A DNA stretch of 64,000 nt from Dethiosulfovibrio russensis (GTDB lineage: Bacteria > Synergistota > Synergistia > Synergistales > Dethiosulfovibrionaceae). Under the pieces are notes generated by a model. That model saw nothing but the letters and a program-made list of their open reading frames with translations, ran no database searches and was not told the DNA's origin. Shown here piece after piece: positions 37,301-46,286 of this stretch. Within the stretch, counting starts at the first letter, position 1, and each line of letters opens with the position of its first letter. Both the position numbers and the translations under genes were made by a program. The DNA lies in the NCBI RefSeq assembly GCF_021568855.1, contig NZ_JAKGUG010000010.1, positions 1 through 64,000 of the forward strand. Reading direction: 5' to 3'.

Positions 37301-37560
37301 CGCGTACGCAGGTCAACTGGGATGTATTCTTCGAGAAGGGTAAAGGAACCCAAAGCTACGCCTTCCCGTCTCTTCCCAAAGACCTGGAGGCCTGGTTCGA
37401 CGATATCGAAGGGGACCCGACTTTCACCGTTTCCGTCATAGATTACGATAACCTCACAGGATACAGTTCTCTGATGGACCTGGTCCTCAGTGGGCAGGAT
37501 CCGGAGAAGTCGGCCTTGCGGATTCTGGAGGCGGAGTTTCCGGGAGCTCTCTACTGGTAA
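34333..37560 (+). CDS. large multi-domain surface lipoprotein
   Basis: About 1075 residues. A lipoprotein signal peptide ends at LLGGC (Cys28), followed by a low-complexity linker with repeated PTP/APT. Then several beta-sandwich repeats: two carboxypeptidase-regulatory-like domains (SGLAGVDISAKMEGW... and GTVTNDSGKALSGVKVYSS), a PKD-like domain (EAMDPEGGTVTYGWTASEGS), and a long C-terminal region without recognised similarity. GTG at 34333 (7 bases after GAAGAAGGG) is preferred; ATG at 34339 or 34354 are possible. Probably an adhesin or structural component facing outward. The gene stands alone between two terminators. Confidence 0.72.
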   Translation: MRMNRGFMKRWAVFLVLIVGSAFLLGGCGSSGDDPGPTPAPTTSGVVSISGQVANSVPTEISVAATERLSAMKVSRIKSGSGLAGVDISAKMEGWELKKTSSDKSGFYAFDVPVPSEGGRLVLTFSKDGSITYQKAITVKPEESHSVHATLLPVAVDKEVKSGDIVSDDNGRIAIEAPKDGNLTLFVGDPTSADGAAVFPGDYMAATSADDVPLVSMAFFEATLTDPSGDKIERFDPVEVSMLLPEDYRNGTLKDPQGKTYVASGDSKLLSSPDEFTCRIEWWSYDDDGAMWVQEDAMTPGSPSDPMEKAWITSGDGGKLYVNAKVNHFSWWNADYPQEFSYLCVKVVDGDGEPMENVAVYSSGVTYKNTSQTKRTDKDGWARGIVVKKSTSKADRERAQVYALAGNVKFFYDVKSDTEGVVASDDIYTPYDENECERTDKRPSIELDEVIRISFEGVVKGTVTNDSGKALSGVKVYSSVGGVVETDSSGSYSLNVPVGAEVTVYIAGVEGKAATVSDKDTPKVLDFTVANQPPVITKLSRTPEGNIPAGSSTTFTGEAMDPEGGTVTYGWTASEGSLSGATGASTVWTAPAGSGSAQVTFTATDSDGKTSAMTVPVSWGSLPSPGRLVVNLKDDDGDPVVGACVVLHKDDGSVEDYRNTDARGKANFGDIGRKTATVSYAYESDSETVTDYGYQKYLSRNIVTAVGVPVAELTIVTEVLGDEVVEDREDPNYNLNISVDPSDLSDETTVTCQPLEQLYFYSSRTSQDNVPVYPDDLQSDGKLTLLSMAKVWEDETETMTSWGVLYDETPKSGDSYTLPLDRSPVNLPWSSEKDIISLSVMAERKGVEYDLFSLFQHGFTMAGLPSEYREIEKKTLPEILNRASKSGTAQLPDFDGDVFFQSASALVRDETISTDITSVEENKRLGSSLPKELSVSLPDYSFTNVSVDSSGTTPELTWTLNTTQDIDAMSMGVKEEAYSYVTSGDETVNTRTQVNWDVFFEKGKGTQSYAFPSLPKDLEAWFDDIEGDPTFTVSVIDYDNLTGYSSLMDLVLSGQDPEKSALRILEAEFPGALYW

Positions 37561-37587
37561 CTGAGATATAAGATCCCGTTTTTGATC

Positions 37588-37623
37588 GAGAAAGGGACAG
37601 AGGATTTCCTCTGTCCCTTTCTC
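37588..37623 (+). terminator. terminator after the lipoprotein gene
   Basis: A perfect 16-bp stem (37588-37603 with 37608-37623) and a 4-base loop lie 27 bases after the stop. The tail is only moderately T-rich; the stem itself ends in TTTCTC. Confidence 0.68.
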
Positions 37624-37737
37624 TGTTAGGTATAAACACACTTTCCCGCAAGGGGGCTTTGAGTTATATTATGACTCATATCTGGCCTTCTACAGGTCGT
37701 ATCGACTTTTCTAGGCTATAGGATTGGAGCGGGTGAG

Positions 37738-38283
37738 ATGCTTGAATCTCTGATAACGTCCAAGACGCGGGTGCGTCTTCTTCTAAAATTGTTTCTGAAT
37801 CCCGGATCCTCTGGATACCTTAGGGAACTGGCCGACGAGTTTGGCGAGTCGACCAACTCGGTCAGGGTGGAGCTGAACCGCCTGGCCGAAGCGGGATTGC
37901 TAGAGTCCTCCACGGAAGGCAGGACCAAGGTCTATCGGGCCAACAGCGGACATCCGTTGTTCCCGGAGATACAGGGGCTCGTCCGAAAGACCATGGGAAT
38001 AGATCGTCTGGTCGAGTCTGTCGTGGCCAAACTGGGTGACGTAAAACTGGCTTTCGTCACCGGCGATTACGCCAGAGGGGTGAACTCCGGGCTTATGGAC
38101 CTGGTCCTGGTGGGATCCATCGACAGGGAGTACCTACAGGGACTGGTTTCCCGTCTGGAATCGGATCTGGGAATAAAGATAAGGTGGCTGGTTCTGGACG
38201 ACGACGAGTTCGAAAGGCTAAAGGTTACCTTCGAGGGGCAGGATGCTTTGGTCATCTGGAAGAGAGAGGAGAACCGGTCATGA
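37738..38283 (+). CDS. winged-helix regulator with a degenerate nucleotidyltransferase domain
   Basis: 181 residues. N-terminal winged helix (about 5-70: KTRVRLLLKLFLNPGSSGYLRELA..., STNSVRVELNRLAEAGLL, the recognition helix) followed by a nucleotidyltransferase-like domain (about 95-175). In the MNT fold the catalytic motif is GSxARG with a DxD; here it reads GDYARGVNSGLMDLV (109-123), lacking both the serine and the first aspartate, so transfer activity is doubtful. It overlaps the epimerase gene by ATGA and probably controls the glycan genes that follow. An A/T-rich promoter region lies at about 37660-37720. Confidence 0.75.
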   Translation: MLESLITSKTRVRLLLKLFLNPGSSGYLRELADEFGESTNSVRVELNRLAEAGLLESSTEGRTKVYRANSGHPLFPEIQGLVRKTMGIDRLVESVVAKLGDVKLAFVTGDYARGVNSGLMDLVLVGSIDREYLQGLVSRLESDLGIKIRWLVLDDDEFERLKVTFEGQDALVIWKREENRS

Positions 38284-39233
38284 AAGGGAAAAAAGCCCTC
38301 GTAACGGGAGGAGCGGGTTTCATAGGGTCTCATCTCTGCGATCTTTTGATCGACAGAGGATGGACCGTATCCGTTCTCGACGATCTCTCCGGTACGGATG
38401 GTTCCAATATAGAACATCTAGAGGGTAAGGGAGTGGAGCTCTACAGAGGGGATATTCGGGATCTTGCTCTGATGGAACGTCTTCAGGCGTCGGTCGACGG
38501 GGTCTTCCATCTGGCCGCCATGGTATCGGTTCCCAGGTCCGTACGGGAGCCTAAGGAGTGTTACGAGGTAAACGTGACCGCCTTTTCCGATATGCTCGAG
38601 CTACTGAAAGACAGGCCCGTTCCGGTGGTATACGCCAGCTCCGCCGCCATCTACGGAGAGGGAGCCGACGACGGACCGAGACGGGAGACCGAGCTTCCTA
38701 TGCCTCAGTCTCCCTACGGTGCAAGCAAGGCCATGGACGAGCTGGTGGCAGCTGCGGCTTCCCGCTGTTGGGGTATCCCTTCGGTGGGGCTTCGGTTCTT
38801 CAACGTCTACGGTCCCAGGCAGAATCCGGAGGGACCCTACGCCTCGGTCATACCTCGTTTTACCACGGCTCTTCTGGACGGTCGTGCCGTGACGGTATTC
38901 GGAGACGGAGAGCAGACCAGGGATTTCATCCACGTTAAAGACGTCGCCAGGGTTATGGTGAGGGCCGCCGAGGAGGCCCAGTCCATAGGCGGTTCGGTCA
39001 TGAACGTGGGAAGCGGCCGCAGGGCGTCGGTGAACGAGGTCTACACGCTGTTGTCCCGATTGGTTCCGGAAAAAGAGTCTCCTTCTTTCGAGCTGGAGAG
39101 GCCCGGCGACATCAGGCACAGCTTCGCCGATCTATCCAGGCTTAGGAGCCTGATGGACCTTTCTTCCTTTCAATCCCTGGAGGGCGGCATAGACGACACA
39201 GTCTCCTATTATCGACAGAGAGGCGGCCTCTGA
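38280..39233 (+). CDS. NAD-dependent nucleotide-sugar 4-epimerase, GalE-like
   Basis: 317-residue extended short-chain dehydrogenase. N-terminal NAD motif [10 protein letters not shown] (about 9-18), the catalytic pattern SSAAIYGEG and YGASK, and the sugar-side motif [14 protein letters not shown]. It should interconvert UDP-glucose/galactose or, given the neighbours, UDP-GlcNAc/UDP-GalNAc. It is coupled to the regulator upstream (ATGA) and to wecB downstream (TGATG). Confidence 0.85.
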   Translation: MKGKKALVTGGAGFIGSHLCDLLIDRGWTVSVLDDLSGTDGSNIEHLEGKGVELYRGDIRDLALMERLQASVDGVFHLAAMVSVPRSVREPKECYEVNVTAFSDMLELLKDRPVPVVYASSAAIYGEGADDGPRRETELPMPQSPYGASKAMDELVAAAASRCWGIPSVGLRFFNVYGPRQNPEGPYASVIPRFTTALLDGRAVTVFGDGEQTRDFIHVKDVARVMVRAAEEAQSIGGSVMNVGSGRRASVNEVYTLLSRLVPEKESPSFELERPGDIRHSFADLSRLRSLMDLSSFQSLEGGIDDTVSYYRQRGGL

Positions 39234-40342
39234 TGGCGAAAGGCAGGAATAAGGTAGTCGTCCTGGCCTTCGGGACCAGGCCGGAGGCCATAAAGATGGC
39301 CCCGGTCTACAGGGCCCTTTCCATGCGAGACGGCCTGATTCCCAAGATACTGCTCACAGGGCAGCACAGGGAACAGCTTCGCCAGGCATTGGAGATCTTC
39401 GAGATATCCGCCGACGCGAATCTGGACGTAATGACAGACCGCCAGACCCTTCCGGATCTGGCGGCCAAGATTCTTCCCCAGACCGCCGAAGCCCTGAGGG
39501 AACTTGAGGCGGATTACGTCCTGGTTCACGGAGATACCCTGACCACCTTTGCCGTGGCCTGGGCGGCCTTTCTTGAGAGAATTCCGGTGGGGCACGTCGA
39601 GGCGGGGCTTCGCTCCGGATCCATGTCCGAGCCCTTCCCGGAGGAGGCCAACAGGGTGTTGACCGACGTCATATGCGATCTGTACTTCGCCCCTACCGAG
39701 ACCTCAAGGGACAATTTGCTTCGGGAGGGAAAGAGGGAGGACCGTATAGTGGTGACCGGTCAGACCGGCGTGGACGCCATACTATACGCCGCCCGAAAGG
39801 GGACCCTGCCTGTCGAGATGCCCCGGTCGGAAAGGATCGTTACGGTGACCCTCCACAGGAGGGAAAACTGGCCCGTTCTGCCAGGCCTGGCCGAGGCGGT
39901 GGCCTCGATAGCCAGGGAGCATCGGGACCATCTCTTCGTCTATCCGGTCCATCTCAACCCTGCCGTACGTGAGTCGGTGTGGCCGATTTTGGAGAAAGAG
40001 CCCAACGTTCTTCTTCTGGATCCTCTGGGATACGGGGCCATGGCGGCGTTGCTGTCCGCCAGCCGTCTCATACTGACCGATTCGGGAGGGCTCCAGGAGG
40101 AGGGTGCTTCTCTTGGGGTTCCTGTGGCCGTCGCCAGAAACGTCACGGAGAGGCCCGAGGGGGTGGAGGCCGGCATACTGACTTTGGTCGGCAACGATCC
40201 TAAGAACCTGAAGGAGGCCGTGTCGTCTCTTCTGGACGACGATGTCCGTTTGGCCCGTATGGCGTCGTGTACCAATCCCTACGGGGACGGAAGGGCGTCG
40301 GAGAGGATAGCGAAAGCCCTCGACTGTATGGTCGAGGGCTAG
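39233..40342 (+). CDS. wecB: UDP-GlcNAc 2-epimerase (non-hydrolysing)
   Basis: 369-residue enzyme giving UDP-ManNAc from UDP-GlcNAc. Family motifs: [13 protein letters not shown] at the N-terminus, [29 protein letters not shown] and the uridine-binding DSGGLQEE near 285. Length is normal. It overlaps the preceding epimerase by one base and converges on the acetyltransferase gene with a 4-base overlap. UDP-ManNAc feeds enterobacterial-common-antigen-like or capsule sugars. Confidence 0.92.
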   Translation: MAKGRNKVVVLAFGTRPEAIKMAPVYRALSMRDGLIPKILLTGQHREQLRQALEIFEISADANLDVMTDRQTLPDLAAKILPQTAEALRELEADYVLVHGDTLTTFAVAWAAFLERIPVGHVEAGLRSGSMSEPFPEEANRVLTDVICDLYFAPTETSRDNLLREGKREDRIVVTGQTGVDAILYAARKGTLPVEMPRSERIVTVTLHRRENWPVLPGLAEAVASIAREHRDHLFVYPVHLNPAVRESVWPILEKEPNVLLLDPLGYGAMAALLSASRLILTDSGGLQEEGASLGVPVAVARNVTERPEGVEAGILTLVGNDPKNLKEAVSSLLDDDVRLARMASCTNPYGDGRASERIAKALDCMVEG

Positions 40343-40950
40343 CGAACGGGTCTGGCAGGCGTTCCCACCGCTGTGATGCCTCCCGGCAGGTCATACACGA
40401 CGGTGGCTCCCGCTCCGACGGTGGTCCAGGCTCCGACTGTGACGCCTGGGACGGCTCGGCTTCCTATGCCCATGAATGCCCCCTCCTCCAGGGTCACGGC
40501 CCCGGCCAGGTTGCATCCCGGCGCCACGTGGACGAAGTTCCCTATGAGGCAGTCGTGGTCCACCGTGGCTCCGGTGTTTATTATGGCGTGGTTTCCCAGA
40601 ACCGAGTTCGGCTGGATCACCGCCCCGGCGAAGACCACCGTGCCCGGTCCTATTTTTACCGAGGGATCGACGATAGCGGACGGGTGAACGGCGGAGATCC
40701 AATCCACCCCCTCCATTCTCCGGGCGATTTTTCGTCTGGTCTCGTTGATCCCCACTGCTATAACAGCCGAGGGGTTCTTAGATTCCCTGACGACATCCAT
40801 AGGACCCGCTACGGTTATTCCCGATACCTCAGATCCCCACAGTTTTTCGTCGTCGTCCAGTACGGCGACCACTTGGTATCCCAGGGCCTTTAATGTGGCT
40901 ATGACCACCTTGCCGTGTCCTCCCGCACCGAGAACGAAAACGTCTCTCAT
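40339..40950 (-). CDS. NeuD/PglD-family sugar O/N-acetyltransferase
   Basis: 203 residues. N-terminal Rossmann-like part ([21 protein letters not shown], about 3-23) and a left-handed beta-helix of hexapeptide repeats (about 95-195), with the catalytic histidine in [13 protein letters not shown]. This is the two-part build of PglD/NeuD, which acetylate the C4 amine of a UDP-sugar or sialic acid. The start is ATG at 40948-40950, overlapping the upstream stop as ATGA. With the aminotransferase and sugar-phosphate transferase upstream it completes the last steps of a bacillosamine-like pathway. Confidence 0.88.
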   Translation of the reverse strand: MRDVFVLGAGGHGKVVIATLKALGYQVVAVLDDDEKLWGSEVSGITVAGPMDVVRESKNPSAVIAVGINETRRKIARRMEGVDWISAVHPSAIVDPSVKIGPGTVVFAGAVIQPNSVLGNHAIINTGATVDHDCLIGNFVHVAPGCNLAGAVTLEEGAFMGIGSRAVPGVTVGAWTTVGAGATVVYDLPGGITAVGTPARPVR

Positions 40951-41570
40951 CGGGAGCCTCCGAAAGGCGGCATGGTGGCGTGGTCTCCCGAGCTTATGCC
41001 TTCCCTGAAGAACACCGATTTCACCGTCATGAAGAGTATCTTCCAGTCCAGTTTTCTGGACCAGTTGTCCACGTACCATATGTCCAGGGAGAACTTATCC
41101 TCCCAGGACAGGGCGTTTCTTCCGTTTACCTGAGCCCAGCCGGTTACACCCGGTCGGACCAGATGGCGTCTGGACTGTTCCGGGCTGTAGAGAGGTAGGT
41201 ATTCGACCAGCAGAGGCCTGGGCCCCACCAGGCTCATGTCTCCCTTCAGGACGTTGAACAGCTCGGGCAGTTCGTCCAGGCTGGTGCTGCGGAGGAACCG
41301 TCCGAAGGGAGGAAGCCTCTTTTCGTCCGGCAGGAGCTCTCCGCTTTCGTCTCTGCCGTCGGTCATTGTGCGGAACTTTATCATGTGAAAGATCCGTCCG
41401 TTAAGCCCCGGCCTTCTCTGCTCGAAGAATATGGGACGGCCCAGCTTGATCCGAACAGCCAGGGAAACGGCTGCCAGTATCGGAGACAGTGCCACGATGC
41501 CGGCAGCCGCCAGGCATATGTCGACGGCTCTCTTGATCGGATCGGTTACGGATGGATGGGGATTTTTCAC
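40947..41570 (-). CDS. initiating sugar-phosphate transferase, PglC-like
   Basis: 207-residue monotopic phosphoglycosyl transferase. A re-entrant hydrophobic helix (about 11-35, KRAVDICLAAAGIVALSP), then FRTM, and the catalytic Asp-Glu in STSLDELPELFNVLKGDMSLVGPRP. The small size, without extra N-terminal membrane domains, is that of PglC rather than WcaJ. It attaches a sugar-1-phosphate to undecaprenyl phosphate, the first membrane step of glycan or glycoprotein synthesis. The GTG start (41568-41570) overlaps the aminotransferase stop as GTGA. Confidence 0.9.
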   Translation of the reverse strand: MKNPHPSVTDPIKRAVDICLAAAGIVALSPILAAVSLAVRIKLGRPIFFEQRRPGLNGRIFHMIKFRTMTDGRDESGELLPDEKRLPPFGRFLRSTSLDELPELFNVLKGDMSLVGPRPLLVEYLPLYSPEQSRRHLVRPGVTGWAQVNGRNALSWEDKFSLDIWYVDNWSRKLDWKILFMTVKSVFFREGISSGDHATMPPFGGSR

Positions 41571-42718
41571 CGTTTCAGGGCCTTCTTTACCGTCTCTATG
41601 ACCCTGTCTTGCTGCTGTTCCGTCATGGAGGTGCCGGAGGGAAGGCACAGGCCGTTCTCGAAGAGTCTGTCTCCGACGCTTATACCGTCGTCGTGGGAGG
41701 CGTAGCCGCAGCCCTCGAATACCGGCTGAAGGTGCATGGGTTTCCAGACCGGTCGGCTCTCTATGTTCTCGTCTCCCAGGGCCTTCCATATGTCCATGGC
41801 GGTGGTGCCGGTCTCGTCGGGATCGACGGTTATGGAGGTGAGCCACATGGAGGATCTTCCCTTCTTGGCCTCGGGCATCAGGGCGATTCCCGGAATGTCC
41901 GAGAATGCCTTTTCGTATCTTTTGTAGACGGCCCTTTTGGCCTCGACTCTCTCGTCCAGGTGGAGCATCTGCCCTCTGCCTATGGCGGCCAGGACGTTGC
42001 TCATCCTGTAGTTGTAGCCTATCTCGCTGTGCTGATACCAGGGAGCCTTGTCCCTGGCCTGGGTGGCCCAGAAGAAGGCCTTCTCCCTGGATTCGACGTC
42101 GTCCAGCAGGAGCATTCCTCCTCCGGAGGTGGTTATTATCTTGTTCCCGTTGTAGGAAAGAACCGAGTAGCGCCCGAATGTGCCGCACTTTCTGCCGTCG
42201 TAGTCGGCTCCCAGAGCCTCCGCCGAGTCCTCCAGCACCGGGATGTCGTGGCGGTCGAAGATAGGCATGAGTTCGTCCCATTTGGGGGCCTGGCCGTATA
42301 GCTCCGCCACTATGGCCGCCTTGGGTTTTATTCCCTTGGACGACAGGTCGTCTATGGCGCGCTCCAGGGCCCGAGGCGACATGTTCCAGGTGTCCTCGTC
42401 GGAGTCGACGAAGTAGGGCTTGGCTCCCATGAAGGTGACAGGACTGACCGACGCTATGAAGGTCAGACTGGAGCACAGCACCACGTCTCCGGTCTCTACG
42501 CCCAGAAGCCGCAGCCCCAGATGGAGCGCCGCCGTGCCCGAGCTGAGTGCCAGGGCCTGAGGCCTTCCTATGTAATCGGACGTCTCCCTCTCGAATGCGT
42601 CCACCTGAGGCCCCAGAGGGGCTATCCAGCCCGATTCGAAGGCTTCGTGGACGAAACCAAGCTCGTCTCCGCTCATGTGGGGCGGGGACAGTATTATTCG
42701 TTCCCGTTGCGTAGTCAA
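41567..42718 (-). CDS. DegT/DnrJ/EryC1 aminotransferase, PglE-like
   Basis: 383-residue sugar aminotransferase. Motifs: LSSGTAALHL, EDSAEALGADY, the PLP lysine Lys193 in SYNGNKIITTSGGGML, and GYNYRMSN. It adds an amino group to a 4-keto sugar nucleotide. The start is TTG (42716-42718) with GAGGG seven bases upstream. First gene of the trio with the phosphotransferase and acetyltransferase; a 4,6-dehydratase (PglF) that would make the keto-sugar is not in the window. Confidence 0.9.
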   Translation of the reverse strand: MTTQRERIILSPPHMSGDELGFVHEAFESGWIAPLGPQVDAFERETSDYIGRPQALALSSGTAALHLGLRLLGVETGDVVLCSSLTFIASVSPVTFMGAKPYFVDSDEDTWNMSPRALERAIDDLSSKGIKPKAAIVAELYGQAPKWDELMPIFDRHDIPVLEDSAEALGADYDGRKCGTFGRYSVLSYNGNKIITTSGGGMLLLDDVESREKAFFWATQARDKAPWYQHSEIGYNYRMSNVLAAIGRGQMLHLDERVEAKRAVYKRYEKAFSDIPGIALMPEAKKGRSSMWLTSITVDPDETGTTAMDIWKALGDENIESRPVWKPMHLQPVFEGCGYASHDDGISVGDRLFENGLCLPSGTSMTEQQQDRVIETVKKALKR

Positions 42719-42768
42719 AAGGTCACCCTCTTCATTTTTGATTTAGACCGGTTTCGATCGATATTCTA

Positions 42769-43032
42769 TCACGCTTTTACGTCCAGATGGCCGTGGACGA
42801 TTATGGGCTTGCTGGGAGGCGGGGCTTTTTCCGGTTCCCGTTCCTCCTGCTCGTCCTTCTCCTCTTTTTCCTCGTCTTTTTCCCTGTCCTGTTCCTGTCG
42901 GAGCTCTTCCTCCAGGGCCTCTTCCCAGTCTTTTTTGCTTCCCTTTCCGTCCTTCCCTCTTCTCTCCACTCTCTTCAATTTAGTAGGGGCTATGGATTTT
43001 ACCGGTCTTATGCTCTCTATCCTCTCGGTCAT
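42769..43032 (-). CDS. small highly charged protein
   Basis: 87 residues, about half of them charged, with a run of glutamate/lysine/glutamine from about 38 to 68 predicted to be helical or disordered, and a short C-terminal PPPSKPIIVHGHLDV. GGAGGAGGG lies about 9 bases before the ATG, which supports a real gene. No family is recognised. It lies just upstream of, and on the same strand as, the PglE-like gene (50 bases). Confidence 0.6.
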   Translation of the reverse strand: MTERIESIRPVKSIAPTKLKRVERRGKDGKGSKKDWEEALEEELRQEQDREKDEEKEEKDEQEEREPEKAPPPSKPIIVHGHLDVKA

Positions 43033-43433
43033 CGGATATCCCTCCTCCAGTAAATGGGTTCTCTTTATTTTTTCGTACTCCTCGGAGAGGTTCTGTAGTT
43101 GAAGATTTAAACTATAAACGAGTTTATTGGTGTACTTTATTTTTTGACGGCCTGTAAATCGAACGAAGGTTTTCTAAATCGAGGTTCATGGAAGCTGTTT
43201 TGGTTTATTCTGGTTTACTATGGGTTTTTAGGCAAGCCGATTTATCTGTGAAAAAGATCGCTGGTTTAGCCTTAAAGCCTTGATGTGGCTGTGTTTTTTG
43301 TTCTTGCTCGGAGGGGCGGTTCATTTTAGAGTTCCTGAACCTATTGACATATTTGGTTTATGATATAGACTTAAGCCGTAGAGCGAGATCCCGTTTGTTT
43401 CAGTTACACTATCCAATGTAAGGAGGAATATAT
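43033..43433. other. 400-base AT-rich intergenic region before arcA
   Basis: No gene, tRNA or strong hairpin is seen. The stretch is clearly AT-richer than the genes around it. TGGTTTA occurs at 43201, 43211, 43262 and 43355, the first two 10 bases apart. A weak AGCC/GGCT hairpin followed by T6 lies near 43278-43303. It must hold the promoters of the divergent small charged gene and of arcA; no arginine-repressor box is recognisable. Confidence 0.5.
43343..43370 (+). promoter_or_regulatory. possible arcA promoter
   Basis: A perfect TTGACA (43345-43350) precedes TATAGA (43365-43370), but the spacing is only 14; read as TATTGA (43343-43348) the spacing is 16. The start codon is 64 bases downstream. 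One TGGTTTA repeat lies inside the spacer. Confidence 0.45.
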
Positions 43434-44657
43434 ATGAACCCGTCTCCTTTGAAAGTCTCTTCCGAGATCGGTCGTCTCAAGACGGTACTTCTTCACAGAC
43501 CGGGTAAAGAGGTGGAAAACCTCACCCCCGATCTTATGGAGCGCCTTCTCTTCGACGACATCCCCTACCTGGAGGTCGCCAGACAGGAACACGATGCCTT
43601 CGCCGAGATCCTGACGGACAACGGGGTGGAGGTCCTCTATCTGGAGAACCTGGCCGCCGAGTCCCTGACGGATGTCTTCGTTAGAGACAGTTTCGTCGAC
43701 GATTTCATCTCCGAGGCGAGAATTCCCGGCCGCGGCACCAGGGAAAGCCTCAAGGATTATTTTCTTTCCTTCGAGCCCAGAGAGATGGTGGACCGTATGA
43801 TGGCCGGAGTCCGTTGGCACGAGATGGCCGATACCCGCAGGCTGTCTCTGGCGGATAAGCTCAGCACCGACGATCCCTTCGCGATCGACCCCCTTCCCAA
43901 CCTCTACTTCACCAGAGATCCCTTCGCCACCATGGGCAGCGGGATAACCCTCAACCATATGCGTACCGACACGAGAAACAGGGAGACCTTGTTCGCCAAG
44001 TATATTTTCGAGAACCATCCCCGTTTTGCCGAGTGCGAGATTCCCATATGGTTCGATCGAGACGAGCATACCTCCCTGGAGGGAGGGGACGAGCTGATCC
44101 TCAGTCCGAAGGTGTTGGCTATCGGTATTTCACAGAGGACCGATGCCGCTTCGGTGGAGACCCTGGCGGAGAATATCTTCCGAGACGGTCAGACTTTCGA
44201 GACCATACTGGCTTTCAATATCCCCAAGAAGAGGGCCTTCATGCATCTGGATACGGTCTTCACCATGGTGGACAGGGACAAGTTCACCATCCATCCCGAG
44301 ATAGAGGGGCCGTTGCAGGTCTTCTCGATAAGGAAGGACGGAGACGGCCTCAAGATAGAGGAGATGACCGCTACTTTGGAGGAGATCCTCAAGAGCACCC
44401 TGAAGCTGGACGACGTAACCCTCATCCGTTGTGCCGGAGGAGATCCGGTGGACGCCCCCAGAGAGCAGTGGAACGACGGTTCCAACACCTTGGCCATAGC
44501 TCCCGGCGAGGTGGTGGTCTACTCCAGAAACTACGTCACCAACGAGCTTCTCAGGGATAACGGCATAAAGACCTACGTCATGCCGAGCTCCGAGCTCTCC
44601 AGAGGACGTGGAGGCCCGCGCTGCATGAGCATGCCTCTGGTCAGGGAAGAGATCTAG
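43434..44657 (+). CDS. arcA: arginine deiminase
   Basis: 407-residue enzyme converting arginine to citrulline and ammonia. Guanidine-binding and catalytic motifs visible: [16 protein letters not shown], the [10 protein letters not shown] histidine region, and the C-terminal catalytic cysteine Cys397 in [12 protein letters not shown]. Length matches the family. AAGGAGG precedes the ATG. The arginine/ornithine-type antiporter follows 82 bases later; ornithine carbamoyltransferase and carbamate kinase, needed to gain ATP from citrulline, are not in this window. Confidence 0.95.
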   Translation: MNPSPLKVSSEIGRLKTVLLHRPGKEVENLTPDLMERLLFDDIPYLEVARQEHDAFAEILTDNGVEVLYLENLAAESLTDVFVRDSFVDDFISEARIPGRGTRESLKDYFLSFEPREMVDRMMAGVRWHEMADTRRLSLADKLSTDDPFAIDPLPNLYFTRDPFATMGSGITLNHMRTDTRNRETLFAKYIFENHPRFAECEIPIWFDRDEHTSLEGGDELILSPKVLAIGISQRTDAASVETLAENIFRDGQTFETILAFNIPKKRAFMHLDTVFTMVDRDKFTIHPEIEGPLQVFSIRKDGDGLKIEEMTATLEEILKSTLKLDDVTLIRCAGGDPVDAPREQWNDGSNTLAIAPGEVVVYSRNYVTNELLRDNGIKTYVMPSSELSRGRGGPRCMSMPLVREEI

Positions 44658-44739
44658 TCTAGTCGACCGGTCCATTTCGTCTAACTTTATTCTTGCACTT
44701 CGTCTCGTTTTTTTCTTCGAAAGGTGGTCCGTTTCTTAA

Positions 44740-46167
44740 ATGTCCGACGATAGAAAACTGGGCTTTTTCGCCCTCGTGGCTTTGGTCGTGGGGTCGATGA
44801 TCGGTGGAGGGGTTTTCAGCCTCCCCTCCGACATCGCCCAAGGAGCTCATCCGGGAGCTATTCTGTTAGGATGGCTCATCACAGGCGTTGGTATGATCTC
44901 TCTCGCCTTGGTGTATCAGAGCCTGGCGTCCAGAAAGCCCGATCTGGACGGCGGAGTCTACAGCTATGCCAGGGCCGGTTTCGGCGAGTATATAGGGTTC
45001 AACTCGGCCTGGGGGTATTGGATAAGCGCCTGGTTGGGAACCGTGGCCTTCATAACCCTGCTGTTCGGCGCAATAGGATATTTCTTCCCCGTCTTCGGAG
45101 AGGGAAACAACCTCGCCTCGATTCTAGGAGGTTCTTTGATCCTGTGGGGAGTCCATTTTCTGGCCCTCAGAGGCGTTAGGGAGGCGGCTTTGGTCAATCT
45201 GGTGACCACTATAGCCAAGCTGGTTCCCCTTATCGTTTTCTTGGTCCTGGTCACCCTGGGCTTCAAGGCCGACCTCTTCAGCTCCGATTTCTGGGGCACC
45301 GGAGGGGCCTTCGAGTGGAGTTCCGTCATGGCTCAGGTCAAGAGCACTATGATGGTGACCCTCTGGGTGTTCATAGGCATAGAGGGGGCGGTCGTCGTCT
45401 CCGGAAGGGCCAAGAACCGCAAGGACGTCGGGACCGCGACTCTGGTCGGTCTGGTCGGGACCTTGATAATCTACGTCCTCGTTTCGATCACGTCTCTAGG
45501 GGTTATGGCCCGTGGAGATCTGGTGGGGCTGCCAAATCCCACCACCGCCTATATACTGGAGTCCGTCGTGGGGCCCTGGGGCGCCACCTTGATAAATCTG
45601 GGGCTGATAGTGTCCCTCCTGGGAGCCATCCTCGGCTGGACCCTCCTGGCCGCCGAGACTCCCTACGTGGCGGCGAAGGACGGCGTTCTTCCCAGGCTTT
45701 TCGCCAAGGAGAACGCCAACGGAGCCCCCGTCGCCTCTCTGTGGATAACGAACGGTCTGATTCAGATTTTTCTGGTGTTGATCCTCTTCTCCAGCGGGAC
45801 ATATCAGGCGGTGTATACCATAGCCAGTGCTGCCATCCTCATACCCTATATGTTCAGTGCTCTGTACCAGTTCAAGCTGGTCGTCACAGGCGAGACCTAC
45901 GGTCCGGAAGAGTCTCGTGTCGGCGATCTCGCGATAGGGGCGATAGCCTCGGTTTACTCCTTCTGGCTGATCTACGCCGCTGGGCTGGACTATCTCTTGA
46001 TGTGTGCCGTACTTTACGCTCCGGGGGCTTTTTTCTTCTGGAAGGCAAAGTACGAGTCGGGGAAGTCGGCTTTCTCTCCATCGAACTTCCTGATATCCGG
46101 AGGTCTGTCCGTCGCCGCCGTTTTGGCCCTGACCCTGATGTACAAAGGGGTCATAAGTCCTCTGTAG
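44740..46167 (+). CDS. arcD: arginine/ornithine-type APC antiporter
   Basis: 475-residue transporter of the amino acid-polyamine-cation superfamily with about 13 membrane helices. The N-terminal GSMIGGGVFSLPSDIA is the substrate-binding GSG-like unwound region of the basic amino-acid antiporter group. Following arcA, it most likely exchanges arginine for ornithine or citrulline. AAAGGTGG lies upstream. Lysine or other basic amino acids are possible alternative substrates. Confidence 0.85.
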   Translation: MSDDRKLGFFALVALVVGSMIGGGVFSLPSDIAQGAHPGAILLGWLITGVGMISLALVYQSLASRKPDLDGGVYSYARAGFGEYIGFNSAWGYWISAWLGTVAFITLLFGAIGYFFPVFGEGNNLASILGGSLILWGVHFLALRGVREAALVNLVTTIAKLVPLIVFLVLVTLGFKADLFSSDFWGTGGAFEWSSVMAQVKSTMMVTLWVFIGIEGAVVVSGRAKNRKDVGTATLVGLVGTLIIYVLVSITSLGVMARGDLVGLPNPTTAYILESVVGPWGATLINLGLIVSLLGAILGWTLLAAETPYVAAKDGVLPRLFAKENANGAPVASLWITNGLIQIFLVLILFSSGTYQAVYTIASAAILIPYMFSALYQFKLVVTGETYGPEESRVGDLAIGAIASVYSFWLIYAAGLDYLLMCAVLYAPGAFFFWKAKYESGKSAFSPSNFLISGGLSVAAVLALTLMYKGVISPL

Positions 46168-46286
46168 TATGTTCGATTTTTCTAGTATAATCGATGACGT
46201 AATCCTTTTAAATAACGGTTTCCTCTGTGATGGCGAGGCCGTTTTCGGAGATTTTATGTATCCGTGAAGGAGGACGATCTATTACG

